A model generated the notes under the pieces. The model had not been told where the DNA came from, did no database searches, and saw only the letters and a list, made by a program, of their open reading frames with translations. A DNA stretch of 64,000 nt from Ignisphaera sp. (GTDB lineage Archaea > Thermoproteota > Thermoprotei_A > Sulfolobales > Ignisphaeraceae), in contig JAWBKZ010000003.1 of NCBI GenBank assembly GCA_038831005.1, positions 62,001 through 126,000 of the forward strand. The letters are read 5' to 3'. Below, in pieces: positions 52,992 through 63,127 of the stretch. Made by a program: the position numbers and the translations under genes. Position 1 is the stretch's first letter, and every line of letters starts with the position of its first letter.

Positions 52992-53483
52992 TTACTGATT
53001 TATATCACATTTCTTATAATTGGATTCCAACTGGGTATTGAGTATTTCTATTATTTCTAAAACTTTCTTACTTAATGCCTCTACAACATGATTGGGTATA
53101 ATTACATTTTTCTCCCAAAGCGTTTGTACAACATTTATAAGCTTATCTATATTGAGCCTATTTATTATACTAAACATTGTTCTGATCTTTCCAATAGTAC
53201 TATGTATCTCTTGTTTGTTGACATGTATGTAGTCTATACCTTTGCTTGTAAGTTCATACACCCTTTTCCTACCTTCGCTGTATGAGATCAAGAAACCCTC
53301 TTTTTCAAGTTCATGAAGAGTTGGATAGAGTATCCCATTGCTCGGAACATATTTTAAATTGAATAATTTAGCTATATACTGTCTCAATTCATAACCATGA
53401 GCTCTACCCAACTCAAAGATAGAATACAAAACAATATACTTAAGAGCTCCTCTGATCTTGACTAGGGTTATACTATCAAACAT
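52992..53483 (-). CDS. PadR-family transcriptional regulator
   Basis: Encodes 163 residues. The PadR winged helix is classical: VLYSIFELGRAHGYELRQYIAKLF... SNGILYPTLHELEKEGFLISYSEGRKRVYELTSKG. A C-terminal dimerising helical part follows. The family often binds drugs or phenolics and represses adjacent transporters. It diverges from the ABC ATPase gene with 83 bases between starts, and it is a natural candidate to control the export system on the right, an inference from position. Confidence 0.92.
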   Translation of the reverse strand: MFDSITLVKIRGALKYIVLYSIFELGRAHGYELRQYIAKLFNLKYVPSNGILYPTLHELEKEGFLISYSEGRKRVYELTSKGIDYIHVNKQEIHSTIGKIRTMFSIINRLNIDKLINVVQTLWEKNVIIPNHVVEALSKKVLEIIEILNTQLESNYKKCDINQ

Positions 53484-53566
53484 TTTTCTACGACCATAAA
53501 AATCATCTGTAGCGATAACTTAATTAATTTTTTGAGTGTTTCTATGTGCTATAGGTCTAGATTATT

Positions 53567-54283
53567 ATGGATGAAGTAGTGATAACGAAAGATCTTGTTA
53601 AGGTCTACAAGGTAGGTAGCAATTATGTTTACGGACTTCGCGGCATAAATATGACGATACGAAGAGGAGAATTTATAGCAATAATGGGTCCATCGGGATC
53701 AGGTAAAACAACCCTATTGAATATGCTAGGGCTTCTTGATAAACCATCTTCAGGTAAGTTACTTATTGATGGAATAGACGTGGTTAAGCTTAATTCTCAT
53801 GAGATAGCTAAGATAAGAAATACAAAGATAGGGTTCGTTTTCCAATTCTTTAACCTTGTAAATAGATTAACCGTGCTGGAGAACATAGAGTTGCCCCTGA
53901 TTGCTAGAGGTATTCCTAGATCTAAGAGAATTGAAGTAGCTAAAGACGCTTTACTAAAAGTTGGAGGAGAACTCAGCTGGTTGTACAAAAAACCTCAGCA
54001 ACTTTCTGGAGGACAGCAACAAAGAGTTGCTATAGCTAGAGCTATTGTTGGTAATCCAGAGATATTGTTAGCTGATGAACCTACAGGCAACCTAGATAGA
54101 GCTAGCGCTAAAGTTGTAATTAAAACATTTACAGAATTGAATAGCGAGGGAAAAACGATAGCTATTGTAACTCACGACCCTGAGGTGGCAAATTGCACTA
54201 ATATAATCTACGTTATTAGGGATGGCGCTATTGTTGATGTTAAAGAACCTCAAAGAGATAAGTGTTTATTGTATGCTGTATAG
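53567..54283 (+). CDS. ABC ATPase of the MacB/LolD type
   Basis: Encodes 238 residues. Walker [14 protein letters not shown]-loop FVFQFFNL, signature [14 protein letters not shown], Walker [13 protein letters not shown] and H-loop VTHDPEVA are all intact, so it is catalytically competent. The arrangement ([22 protein letters not shown]) is typical of the MacB/LolD group that drives a FtsX-type permease mechanically. The matching permease is the gene at 59088, across the giant surface-protein gene. The ATG at 53567 is used. Confidence 0.96.
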   Translation: MDEVVITKDLVKVYKVGSNYVYGLRGINMTIRRGEFIAIMGPSGSGKTTLLNMLGLLDKPSSGKLLIDGIDVVKLNSHEIAKIRNTKIGFVFQFFNLVNRLTVLENIELPLIARGIPRSKRIEVAKDALLKVGGELSWLYKKPQQLSGGQQQRVAIARAIVGNPEILLADEPTGNLDRASAKVVIKTFTELNSEGKTIAIVTHDPEVANCTNIIYVIRDGAIVDVKEPQRDKCLLYAV

Positions 54284-54301
54284 TCATGATTCTTCACATA
54301 A

Positions 54302-54310
54302 ATACTTATA
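54302..54310 (+). promoter_or_regulatory. TATA box of the giant repeat-protein gene
   Basis: ATACTTATA lies about 38 bases before the ATG at 54344, giving a transcript start near 54330, inside the palindrome at 54324-54343. Confidence 0.5.
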
Positions 54311-54323
54311 AGCTCTCGCAATT

Positions 54324-54343
54324 AATGTGTCTTCAGACACATT
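54324..54343. promoter_or_regulatory. 20-bp perfect palindrome, candidate operator
   Basis: AATGTGTCT and AGACACATT (54324-54332 and 54335-54343) flank a TC centre, giving perfect dyad symmetry abutting the start codon of the giant gene and overlapping its predicted transcript start. It contains ATGT...ACAT with a 10-base interval, close to the ATGT-N8-ACAT operator style of PadR proteins. As RNA it would be a hairpin covering the start region. Confidence 0.55.
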
Positions 54344-57300
54344 ATGGTGTCTGTGATGCATGCAATATCTACTAATAGAATAATAATCTTTTCAGCAACA
54401 TTACTACTACTGATTTTACCAGTTATAGGAAGGATCTTCACACAGAATATCCAGGGAAACGATTTTATTCTCTACAGCTATAGTTACAAGTCATCTGCAA
54501 ATGAGCCACACATATACCCAGGCAGCAAGTATGTTGAGTTATCAATAGATGTTATAAACATCAACAACATAAGGTTGTATGTTTATGGAGCATGCATAAC
54601 CTTACCACAAGGATTTACTATCTCACGAGGATATACATCGTGTTCAGCAGCTCGTAACACAAATGGCTCAACCACCTATATAGTTGATCCAGGAGGTGTT
54701 GTATCCTTTCGATACTATGTAGATGTATCTAAAGATGTTGTACCTAGTGATTATTCATTATCCATAAGCATCAAGTATAGCGATGGTGTAAATGCCTATG
54801 AACAAACAATAGATAGAATAATTATAACGATCTCTAGTTATCCTTCGCCTAGTATAGAGGTTATTAACTGGTATTGGAGTCCTGATGCTTATCCTGGATC
54901 AGAAAGCGTATATTTGTATATAGTTTTAAGGAATAGCGGTAACGTGGATATCGTAGAAGGATATGGTAGTGTAGAACTACTGGCTCAAGTATTTAGACCC
55001 TCTAGAAGGACCATAACATTAAACAACTTAAACAGAGATATGTCTACATCTATAGCTGTAGGTCCTCTCTCCATCTACTCTTACGCCGATCAAGGTCCTT
55101 ACATAGCTAGACTTAATCTAAATGCTACAATGAGAACTCCTGATGGTGTGTTCTATACAAGTACTATAATGATTGAATTTCAGGTTACTTTATCCCCTTC
55201 CCCATATATGTACATAACTGTTGTTGATTATGGTTTTACTGATACTAAGGTATTCCAGGGATCAACAAGAACCAGATTCTACGCAACTATACTTAATCAG
55301 GATTTCGCTACGATTAGAAGTATTGTAGCATACTTCATGCTTACTTCATGTGGAACATTCGTCAATAACTCAAGACAATCTATATACATACTGGAAACCC
55401 CTCTAAACTATGGTGCTACAGCTACACTTTATTCAGATTACATAAACATAGATTACAGATGTAGATACATTGAATTATCCCTTAGTCTGAATATTTTTGG
55501 CGATATAAATGGAGCTGAATTCTGGACTACTCAAAGATATACCTTCAGCATTCCTCTAGAGATCCCCACTATCAATATAACTGTTGTAGAGACCTATTGG
55601 AGCGGTAGCTATGCTTATCCTGGTACGAAAGACGCTAATCTCGTTATTGTTTTAGAGAACCACGATGTTGTTAATGTTAGAAATGCTATTGTGAAACTAG
55701 ATCTAGATCCAAAAATATTTTATCCATCTACACTAGTTTTATCAAATATAGATATAGCTTCAGGTAGTAGATCTACACTAATCTTCAGATCCGTATCTGT
55801 ATCTACTCGAGCTTCTCCAGGTCCATATGTTGCCTATGTAAGGTTGTCAGGTATAGCTACAACATCAACAGGCTCTTTCTTCAGAATTAATGTAACATTA
55901 AGGACTCTTGTCGAGATAAAGAAACCTGAATCAGAGAACATTACAGAGATTGTAAGATACAGTTGGTCTACAGGAAAAGCTTATGTATCTATGGTCAATA
56001 CAGGGATACATGTAGATATAAGGGTGTGTAGCCCATTCTACATAGTAGAGAATCCTATTGTAGTACTTCATCTACCTCCAGGCTTTGTTTCTAGAGACGG
56101 TAGCAGAAAGGCAACAGTATCTCTTACTGGAAGATACGGCTATGGACAAGTCATACCAATTCAATTCCAAGGTATCGATATAACGGTTACAGAAGCTGGA
56201 CTTTACCCAATAATTCTAGAACTCAACACATTAGCGATAGATAGCTCTGACTCTGAATTCTGGCTTAATAAAACCATGACCTTCATGATGTATGTACATA
56301 AATCCTCTCTCAATATCACCATAATAGATTCTGGATGGATTAGCAATATCGTTACAGGTTCAACCTATGGTGCTTCAGTCTACGTATCTCTACAATCATA
56401 TTCTATAGATACCATAACAAGTATTACTGCTTCACTAGGCGTAAACCCTAGGATAGCTATAGCTTTGGGTAAGAACGGTGTAGTTTCATATACCTCCCGC
56501 ATCATTAACTATGGCGATATCGTTACCTTAACCTTTGATGGAATTGACATAATTTGTAGAGACTGTGTTGATGTAGATATATATATAAACATATTCGTTG
56601 TTAAGTCTATAGGCTCTTCATACTATACAGCTAGAGATAGCTACAGATTTAAACTAAGATTAGTGAAAGAGCTAAGTTCTTTCAAAGTAGTATCCCTCAA
56701 TACTTACTATAGCGGTAATCCAACACCTATACTACCTTCTGCACGAAACATCTACATTAGTATCGATATAGCTAATGTAAGACCTTACGATATATCATGG
56801 ATAAAACCCGAAATAATACATATAACCAACAACATGATTAGAATCAATAGTATAGAGGGTTCATGCTTAAGTGGTGTAGCTCGTGGAGGTGTGTGCAATC
56901 TAGTGCTAAATGTAGATGTAGATGAACGCATACAGCCAGGGAAACACACCATAATCTTGAACCTTACATATGCGCTATACATAAGGAATACTGTTGCTGT
57001 CTCTAGCGAAATAATTGATATACCTCTAGCTGTAGCCGATTATAGCTACTATAGACCCTACATAAAACCTTCGACATGGTACTGGGGTATTCAAACACCA
57101 ATACGTGCTTTACCAGGTCAACGAAATGCACCTCTAACAATTGTCTTTATTAATAATGGTAGATATAGAGTTGATGATGTAGAGGTACAAGTAACACCTT
57201 TAACTAACTTTGCCACAGCAATTACAAATAGAAGTTTATGTGCAGCTACTCTACTACCTACAGCCTACTGTTCAGTCACATTCTATATAGATTTAGCCGA

Positions 57301-59083
57301 ATCTGCAAATGAATCTATACCCTTTGATGTAGTTATCCAGTACGTATTTAGTGAGTATGGAACACATATAGTTGATAGAGATTTGTACACAATATACATG
57401 AATGTAGATACATTTGCAGGAGGTAGAGGACTAAATCTTGTGGATCATTATTGGATTAACAACTGGCCTGTATATCCGGCCACAGAAAACACAACATATG
57501 TTGTAAGATTGTATAATAGTTGGCCTTATCGTGTCTCAGGTATTTCAGCTAAGCTATTACTGCCAAAAGGTTTCTCGTCACGTGGTTTACCCTATGCTTA
57601 TAGCTATGTATCTGGACCTATACAGAGTTTTCAACAAGTAGATCTATCTTTCACCATATCTATAGACGAAGAAATTAAGCCGGGTAGATATTGGGCTAAA
57701 CTAGCTGTAGAGTATATTGTTGAAAGTGGTTTACCTTATATGAGAGTTGAAGATGTTTTCGACATATATCTACAGGTGAATGATATATCTAGTTCTGTTT
57801 CATTACTTTCCATTCAATGGCTTGATTCAGTACCTGAACCTAGAACCTATGGAGCTATTCTAGGGATAGGGATCAGAAACAACTATGTACCTATAATGAG
57901 GGGACCTGTACTAGAGGTATACACACCATCGAATATCCTATGCTCAGATACTAATACCTCATACACTTCTATAGTAGCAACAAGAGTTTCACCAGATATG
58001 ATACAGTCAATGACGTTGGCATCCACATTACGTCTTCAGTACGGATCTTTACAAGAATACATTAGTCGGATCATTAAAGAATACAGTAACGTAGAGCAGT
58101 ATAGTTATGGCGATATACTGCACTTCTACTTGAAGCTTAACCTGCTAGTTGATGCTCCAGGAACCTATACAGCTAGAGCCTACATTAACTTTATAGATCA
58201 GTGGAATAATGTTAGAAAGATACCTATAGATATACCTATACATGTCATTGGATCGATTAGAGTTGTCGATGTAACTGTTTTTCAGCCTATAAAGATCGAG
58301 AACGGTACAGCAACAATGACTATAGGGCTTAAAAATATAGGTTCTGCACCTATATACAATGTATATGTCTATTTAATTCCACAAACACCTCTACTTATAC
58401 CAAGTGGTGGTCTGAGGTACATAGATACTTTAAGACCGAATGTAACAAAGTATGTATCGTTTCAGCTAGTTTATAATCCTATGGCGCTTTTCTCAGGAAC
58501 AGCTGTACAGGCTATAAGATATACAACAGCTGTGTTCATGTTGACAATACTCTATCGAGACGTCTCGGGATACATTAGGTATGTTAATATGTCAGTAGCA
58601 TCACTTATAGAGCCTTTCATTGATCTCAAGGTAGCTAATTTAAAGGCTAGTGGTGTAGGTAATGTTTTGACTGTTTCAGGAACTATTGTTAACTATGGAT
58701 TGGCTACTGCACGAAATGTTGAAGTAGCTGTACTGGAAGAGGATGGGATGTTGGGTGCAAGCTTTCTTGGTGATCTAGATCCTGCATCACAATACGCATT
58801 TAGGGTTGAAGCTTCAGCCGATAGACCAATATCATCACTGGTTCTAAAGATAAGTTATAGAGATGAGTATGGTGTGTCGAGATATGTAGAGCTACCTATA
58901 GCCATATCTTATGAACAGAGATCTGTAAGTCCTACGATAAGAGTGAACCGAGATCATATGCCCTTACTGACACATTCTGTTACAATAGCTCTTGTAGTTG
59001 TATTCCTAGTATTCATGGTATTGATATTGTATAGATATGTTAGAAAACACATGCATAAACTTAGCGAAAAAATTGAGGTATAA
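54344..59083 (+). CDS. Giant surface protein with about twelve tandem Ig-like repeats
   Basis: Encodes 1579 residues: an N-terminal hydrophobic signal or anchor (about 10-30), a long extracytoplasmic part, a C-terminal membrane helix (about 1543-1566) and a short basic tail (YRYVRKHMHKLSEKIEV). Repeats of about 123 residues begin with an aromatic-rich strand and a turn (for example YWSPDAYPGS, YWSGSYAYPGT, YYSGNPTPILP, HYWINNWPVYPATE) at about residues 45, 175, 294, 418, 538, 661, 787, 911, 1034, 1158, 1309 and 1426. They resemble COG1361/CARDB-like S-layer-associated modules. It sits between its ABC ATPase and MacB-like permease genes, suggesting it is the extracellular partner of that transporter. 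Confidence 0.85.
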   Translation: MVSVMHAISTNRIIIFSATLLLLILPVIGRIFTQNIQGNDFILYSYSYKSSANEPHIYPGSKYVELSIDVININNIRLYVYGACITLPQGFTISRGYTSCSAARNTNGSTTYIVDPGGVVSFRYYVDVSKDVVPSDYSLSISIKYSDGVNAYEQTIDRIIITISSYPSPSIEVINWYWSPDAYPGSESVYLYIVLRNSGNVDIVEGYGSVELLAQVFRPSRRTITLNNLNRDMSTSIAVGPLSIYSYADQGPYIARLNLNATMRTPDGVFYTSTIMIEFQVTLSPSPYMYITVVDYGFTDTKVFQGSTRTRFYATILNQDFATIRSIVAYFMLTSCGTFVNNSRQSIYILETPLNYGATATLYSDYINIDYRCRYIELSLSLNIFGDINGAEFWTTQRYTFSIPLEIPTINITVVETYWSGSYAYPGTKDANLVIVLENHDVVNVRNAIVKLDLDPKIFYPSTLVLSNIDIASGSRSTLIFRSVSVSTRASPGPYVAYVRLSGIATTSTGSFFRINVTLRTLVEIKKPESENITEIVRYSWSTGKAYVSMVNTGIHVDIRVCSPFYIVENPIVVLHLPPGFVSRDGSRKATVSLTGRYGYGQVIPIQFQGIDITVTEAGLYPIILELNTLAIDSSDSEFWLNKTMTFMMYVHKSSLNITIIDSGWISNIVTGSTYGASVYVSLQSYSIDTITSITASLGVNPRIAIALGKNGVVSYTSRIINYGDIVTLTFDGIDIICRDCVDVDIYINIFVVKSIGSSYYTARDSYRFKLRLVKELSSFKVVSLNTYYSGNPTPILPSARNIYISIDIANVRPYDISWIKPEIIHITNNMIRINSIEGSCLSGVARGGVCNLVLNVDVDERIQPGKHTIILNLTYALYIRNTVAVSSEIIDIPLAVADYSYYRPYIKPSTWYWGIQTPIRALPGQRNAPLTIVFINNGRYRVDDVEVQVTPLTNFATAITNRSLCAATLLPTAYCSVTFYIDLAESANESIPFDVVIQYVFSEYGTHIVDRDLYTIYMNVDTFAGGRGLNLVDHYWINNWPVYPATENTTYVVRLYNSWPYRVSGISAKLLLPKGFSSRGLPYAYSYVSGPIQSFQQVDLSFTISIDEEIKPGRYWAKLAVEYIVESGLPYMRVEDVFDIYLQVNDISSSVSLLSIQWLDSVPEPRTYGAILGIGIRNNYVPIMRGPVLEVYTPSNILCSDTNTSYTSIVATRVSPDMIQSMTLASTLRLQYGSLQEYISRIIKEYSNVEQYSYGDILHFYLKLNLLVDAPGTYTARAYINFIDQWNNVRKIPIDIPIHVIGSIRVVDVTVFQPIKIENGTATMTIGLKNIGSAPIYNVYVYLIPQTPLLIPSGGLRYIDTLRPNVTKYVSFQLVYNPMALFSGTAVQAIRYTTAVFMLTILYRDVSGYIRYVNMSVASLIEPFIDLKVANLKASGVGNVLTVSGTIVNYGLATARNVEVAVLEEDGMLGASFLGDLDPASQYAFRVEASADRPISSLVLKISYRDEYGVSRYVELPIAISYEQRSVSPTIRVNRDHMPLLTHSVTIALVVVFLVFMVLILYRYVRKHMHKLSEKIEV

Positions 59084-59087
59084 AGCT

Positions 59088-60305
59088 ATGTTGCAGTTTC
59101 TTCTGGATATAGCTAAACTGTCGTTGAAGGTTTTATCTGAGAGAAAGCTCAGATCGATACTAACGATAATAGGTATAGCAATAGGTCCTTTAGCTCTTAT
59201 AATGATATCGAGTGTAATAGATGGATATAGCGATTATGTTATATCTCAGATAGAACGCATAGGTCAGAACACTATAGTTCTATTCCCTAATTCAGGATAT
59301 AGGTTTACAGAAAGCGATTTGAATACTATTAGGAATATCGATGGTGTGTCTCGAGCAGAACCATTCTATTCCATTCAAGCATATACTCGAATAGGTGGAG
59401 AAGATAAACTACTGTTTGTTTACGCTCTTCCCATAGATATAATATTTGATGCTTTCGGAGGACTAGAGGTAGAGAAAGGATCTCTACCAACTAGTGCTGA
59501 ATTCGTAAATGCTGTAGTAGGTTACAAAATTGCCTACAAAGATGGTGAAAATATTTATGATGTAGGTGATGTTATTTCAATAACATATCTAAGAGTTGAA
59601 GGAGGAAAAAACACTATTAGAAGAGCATACATCATGGTTTCAGCTGTATTGAAGGAATTTGGAGGTGCCTTTATACTTAGTCCAGATACAACAATATTTA
59701 TGCCTCTTGAAGCCGGTAGAAGAGTATTTGGTTTAAATGATTGGTCTGGATTAATAATTTTAGCTAGAAGCAGTAGTGATGTCCCTGTAATTGTTAGAGA
59801 GCTACAGTCATTGTTTAGGAATTCTGCTGAAGTTATCTCTTTCCAAGGTATAGCTAGTATCGTAAGTTCTATTACAGGTGCTATGAGTTTTATCTCCTTT
59901 GCATCTACTCTATCAGCATTTGCTGTAGCTGTAGCCGGGGTTTCTGCAACAATGATTACTTCAGTCGTAGAAAGAACAAGAGAAATAGGTGTGATGAAGG
60001 CTATAGGTTTTACTGATTGGCAGGTCCTCATAATGATACTCATGGAGAGTATAGTTATGAGCTTGATAGGAGGAGCTATAGGTATATCGATAGGTGTTGT
60101 AGGAGGACATATTCTAGCTTCTGTAGGATTTGAGGTAAGAGCCTCACAACAAGCTCTCATGGTCATAAAGGCTTCACCAAAATTTGCACCAAGTAGGATA
60201 TTCATAACGATTGCTTTAACCATAGCTATAGGCATAGTGGGTGGTATATTTCCTGCATATAGAGCATCAAAAATACCTCCAGCTGTTGCATTAAGATACG
60301 AATAG
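59088..60305 (+). CDS. MacB/FtsX-type ABC permease
   Basis: Encodes about 405 residues. One N-terminal membrane helix (ILTIIGIAIGPLALIMISSVIDG) is followed by a large periplasmic-type MacB_PCD domain, then three C-terminal helices (about 255-285, 305-335 and 370-395) containing the FtsX signature VVERTREIGVMKAIGFTDWQV and PAYRASKIPPAVALRYE. It works with the ATPase at 53567. I chose the ATG at 59088, 5 bases after the upstream stop with GAGGTATAAAG before it; a longer reading from 59037 would overlap the preceding gene. Confidence 0.92.
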   Translation: MLQFLLDIAKLSLKVLSERKLRSILTIIGIAIGPLALIMISSVIDGYSDYVISQIERIGQNTIVLFPNSGYRFTESDLNTIRNIDGVSRAEPFYSIQAYTRIGGEDKLLFVYALPIDIIFDAFGGLEVEKGSLPTSAEFVNAVVGYKIAYKDGENIYDVGDVISITYLRVEGGKNTIRRAYIMVSAVLKEFGGAFILSPDTTIFMPLEAGRRVFGLNDWSGLIILARSSSDVPVIVRELQSLFRNSAEVISFQGIASIVSSITGAMSFISFASTLSAFAVAVAGVSATMITSVVERTREIGVMKAIGFTDWQVLIMILMESIVMSLIGGAIGISIGVVGGHILASVGFEVRASQQALMVIKASPKFAPSRIFITIALTIAIGIVGGIFPAYRASKIPPAVALRYE

Positions 60306-60371
60306 ATTGAATATACTTATCTGAATAATTTATTTAAATAGTGTTGTTTTAACCATAGTTGGGTACGGATA

Positions 60372-61964
60372 ATGAGTTTCAATAATGTGAAACTTATTAT
60401 AAATTATGTATCTAGCTTTTCTAGTATAGGAGAAGTCGTAGCGGGTAATTCAAGAGAATATCGACAAATAGAATCAATAAAGTCTGTTATAGAGGATTAC
60501 GTAGATGAGGTTGTGATAGAACCTGTTGAAGTCTCTACTTGGGATGAAGAATTCTGTATCATATATCTAGATGACGAGACGTTCCGTTGCTCTATTCATC
60601 CACCCTACGAAGGTTATATCGATATAAATACGTCTAGAAACAACATCATCTATATACATGATCTAGGTTCTTTAAACAATACAAATAGTAGTCTAGAGGA
60701 AAAGGTAGTTGTTGTTAATGGTGTTGATGATCCGAACTATATAACTGTTTATACGTATATTCTTAGAAGATATCAACCTATGGCAATAATTTTTGTGGAT
60801 ATATATGAGGCTTTGCGACGAATAGTTGTACTAGATGATATTATCTCGAGCCAAAAACCTACTAAGCCCTCCAGTATACCTGTTATCCATATAGCTAAGA
60901 ATGTTGGTAGAAAACTACTTAATTCAAAATTTATACACATTACTGCTAAATCTGTACTGAGATTCTCTTACGGATACAACGTTATAGCGAAATTGAATAA
61001 TACATCAGACAAGTATATATACATTACTTCACACCATGATCACTGGTTTAATGGTGTAACTGATGATTCTGTAGGTGTGGCTTTAATGCTTGATATACCC
61101 AGAAACCCAATAATTAGGAAAGGTTTAAGAGAAGGGATTACCCTAGCTTTCTTTACAGCAGAAGAAGGTTTTCCCTATCCTTTATCGTCATTCTACTGGT
61201 TAGTTGGTTCAAGAAAACATGTGACTAGTAATGCCAATAGATTATTAGAGGACGTATTACTGGTCTTAAACCTTGATGTCCTTTATAAAGGTGAGTTAAG
61301 GTTCTCGACATCAAATCTTGTCGCTAGAGGTTTTCTAGTAAACATAGGGATAGACACTAATAATTTAGAGAATGATAGTATGCTTTTCGATTCATTTTCT
61401 TTTACATCTCTAGGTATTCCAAGTATAACCATACATAGCTATAATGAAGTATTACGTAATGGTCTGTATCATAGTACTTTAGACACAATAAATATGATAG
61501 ATATTGACTTCATTAGTTACACACTTAATGTAATTTATGAATTAATTAGGAATTCATACATAATTAAGAGCAACATCAAGAAATTTTTAGAGCTAGGAGC
61601 AAAAACTATAGCCACAGAATTTATAGAAACAGTTAAACCTCTTGAAGTTATGCTGAACCTGTACAGAGTACTTAGATCGTTTCTAGACTGCCTAGACAGT
61701 AATGTTCTTATCAATTATATGTACAGTTTTCATAGAATAATAACAACTACATATATGAGTAGAGATGTATATAGAGGACTAAAGGTGTATGAAGAAACTT
61801 CGTATATCAATTGTAAAGATGAATACATATATCTACCTACAGACCCTTTGTTCAACGATGCAGATGATTGTTATGGAAACACACTGTTTAATTTAGAGTC
61901 ATTAGCATATATACTACTTAAGCACTGTAAAGATATGGTTAGCAGAGGTAGTACAACAAAATGA
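60372..61964 (+). CDS. M28-family metallopeptidase-like protein
   Basis: Encodes 530 residues. The M28 two-metal site reads YITSHHDHWFNGVTDDSVGVAL (His and bridging Asp), FFTAEEGFP (catalytic Glu pair), LVLNLDVLY (Asp) and NGLYHSTLDT (final His). The inserted region before it (about 100-190) may be a PA-like domain. A C-terminal 130-residue helical region is extra. No signal peptide is seen, so it acts inside the cell, probably as an aminopeptidase. The stop overlaps the start of the AAA gene by four bases. Confidence 0.85.
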   Translation: MSFNNVKLIINYVSSFSSIGEVVAGNSREYRQIESIKSVIEDYVDEVVIEPVEVSTWDEEFCIIYLDDETFRCSIHPPYEGYIDINTSRNNIIYIHDLGSLNNTNSSLEEKVVVVNGVDDPNYITVYTYILRRYQPMAIIFVDIYEALRRIVVLDDIISSQKPTKPSSIPVIHIAKNVGRKLLNSKFIHITAKSVLRFSYGYNVIAKLNNTSDKYIYITSHHDHWFNGVTDDSVGVALMLDIPRNPIIRKGLREGITLAFFTAEEGFPYPLSSFYWLVGSRKHVTSNANRLLEDVLLVLNLDVLYKGELRFSTSNLVARGFLVNIGIDTNNLENDSMLFDSFSFTSLGIPSITIHSYNEVLRNGLYHSTLDTINMIDIDFISYTLNVIYELIRNSYIIKSNIKKFLELGAKTIATEFIETVKPLEVMLNLYRVLRSFLDCLDSNVLINYMYSFHRIITTTYMSRDVYRGLKVYEETSYINCKDEYIYLPTDPLFNDADDCYGNTLFNLESLAYILLKHCKDMVSRGSTTK

Positions 61965-63127
61965 ATAGGTATGGAAACAATGGTTTATTACAAGCACCAT
62001 CTAAGATTCTAGCTGAACTTACGAAGCCTTTTGTTGGTAGAGAAGAAGAGGCTAAGGTGATACTTTTAGCTCTACTGACAAAAGAGCATGCCGTTCTAAT
62101 AGGTGAACCAGGTACAGCCAAAAGTGCATTAATACGAAGAACAGCAACTATCTTGAATATGAGGTGCTTCATCTATCTTTTAACACGATTCACGGAACCT
62201 GCAGAACTTTTCGGTCCATTGGATATAAATGCATTAAAGGAAGGTAAGTATGTTAGGATAACGACAAACAAGTTACCAGAAGCTGAAATCGTTTTCTTAG
62301 ACGAGATATTTAAAGCGAATTCAGCTATACTAAACACGCTTTTGACTATAATGAATGAAAGAGTATTTTACGATGGATATACCGAGATGAAGGTTTCTCT
62401 ATGGAGTCTGTTTGGCGCTAGTAATGAAGTTCCGGAAGACCCTGAACTTGAAGCTCTTTATGACAGGTTTTTGCTGAGACACTATGTTAAACCTGTATCT
62501 GATGATGTTTGGAAGGACTTACTCAGATATTCATGGAATATAGAGAAATACGGTTACGCGAAACCTGAAATAAGAGTTGATAAAGATGATTTAGAGAATA
62601 TGCATAGGACGATATTTGAGGTAGATCTTACACCAATAGAAAGTAAGGTATTGAAACTTTTCTCGATATTTGAATCCAAAAACATACATCTAACCGATAG
62701 AAGAAAGGGTAAGGTGCTAAAGGTTATAGCAGCTCATGCTGTGCTTAATGGGAGATCTACTGCTATAGAGGAGGATCTATCGGTACTAAAATTTGTTGCT
62801 GCTCACGATATAGATGATTTTGAGCGTATAAACATAATTCTCTCTGAAGAACTTAAGACAGCTTACAGGTACCTTAAGGAACTTGAAGAAATACATAGAA
62901 ATGTAAGAGAAGTGTACAACTACATATCTTCATTTCCCAGCGTAACATCTAGATTTGTTGAATATAGATTACTAGAGATATATCGAGATCTTGAATCAAC
63001 TCGAGATAGAGTCATATCTATAGTTAGAGAAACAAGTGACGAGAAAGTACATAAGAAGGCTACAGAAGTCATAGAGTATCTAAATGAGGTGTTAAGCAAA
63101 ATAAGACAGAAAATTGAGGGTAAGTAA
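61961..63127 (+). CDS. RavA-like MoxR-family AAA+ ATPase
   Basis: Encodes 388 residues. Walker A GEPGTAKSAL (near residue 47), Walker B EIVFLDEIFKANSAILNTLLTIMNERVFYDG and sensor 1 LFGASNEVPEDPELEALYDRF are typical of the RavA subgroup rather than MoxR proper. A C-terminal coiled-coil-like region (about 290-385) replaces the LARA domain. It starts at an overlap with the peptidase gene and ends one base into the VWA gene, so the three are one operon. Confidence 0.93.
   Translation: MNRYGNNGLLQAPSKILAELTKPFVGREEEAKVILLALLTKEHAVLIGEPGTAKSALIRRTATILNMRCFIYLLTRFTEPAELFGPLDINALKEGKYVRITTNKLPEAEIVFLDEIFKANSAILNTLLTIMNERVFYDGYTEMKVSLWSLFGASNEVPEDPELEALYDRFLLRHYVKPVSDDVWKDLLRYSWNIEKYGYAKPEIRVDKDDLENMHRTIFEVDLTPIESKVLKLFSIFESKNIHLTDRRKGKVLKVIAAHAVLNGRSTAIEEDLSVLKFVAAHDIDDFERINIILSEELKTAYRYLKELEEIHRNVREVYNYISSFPSVTSRFVEYRLLEIYRDLESTRDRVISIVRETSDEKVHKKATEVIEYLNEVLSKIRQKIEGK

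Noticed and set aside
59555-60235. 226-codon minus-strand frame
   Set aside because: It lies entirely within the FtsX permease on the other strand; its hydrophobic look mirrors membrane-helix codons.
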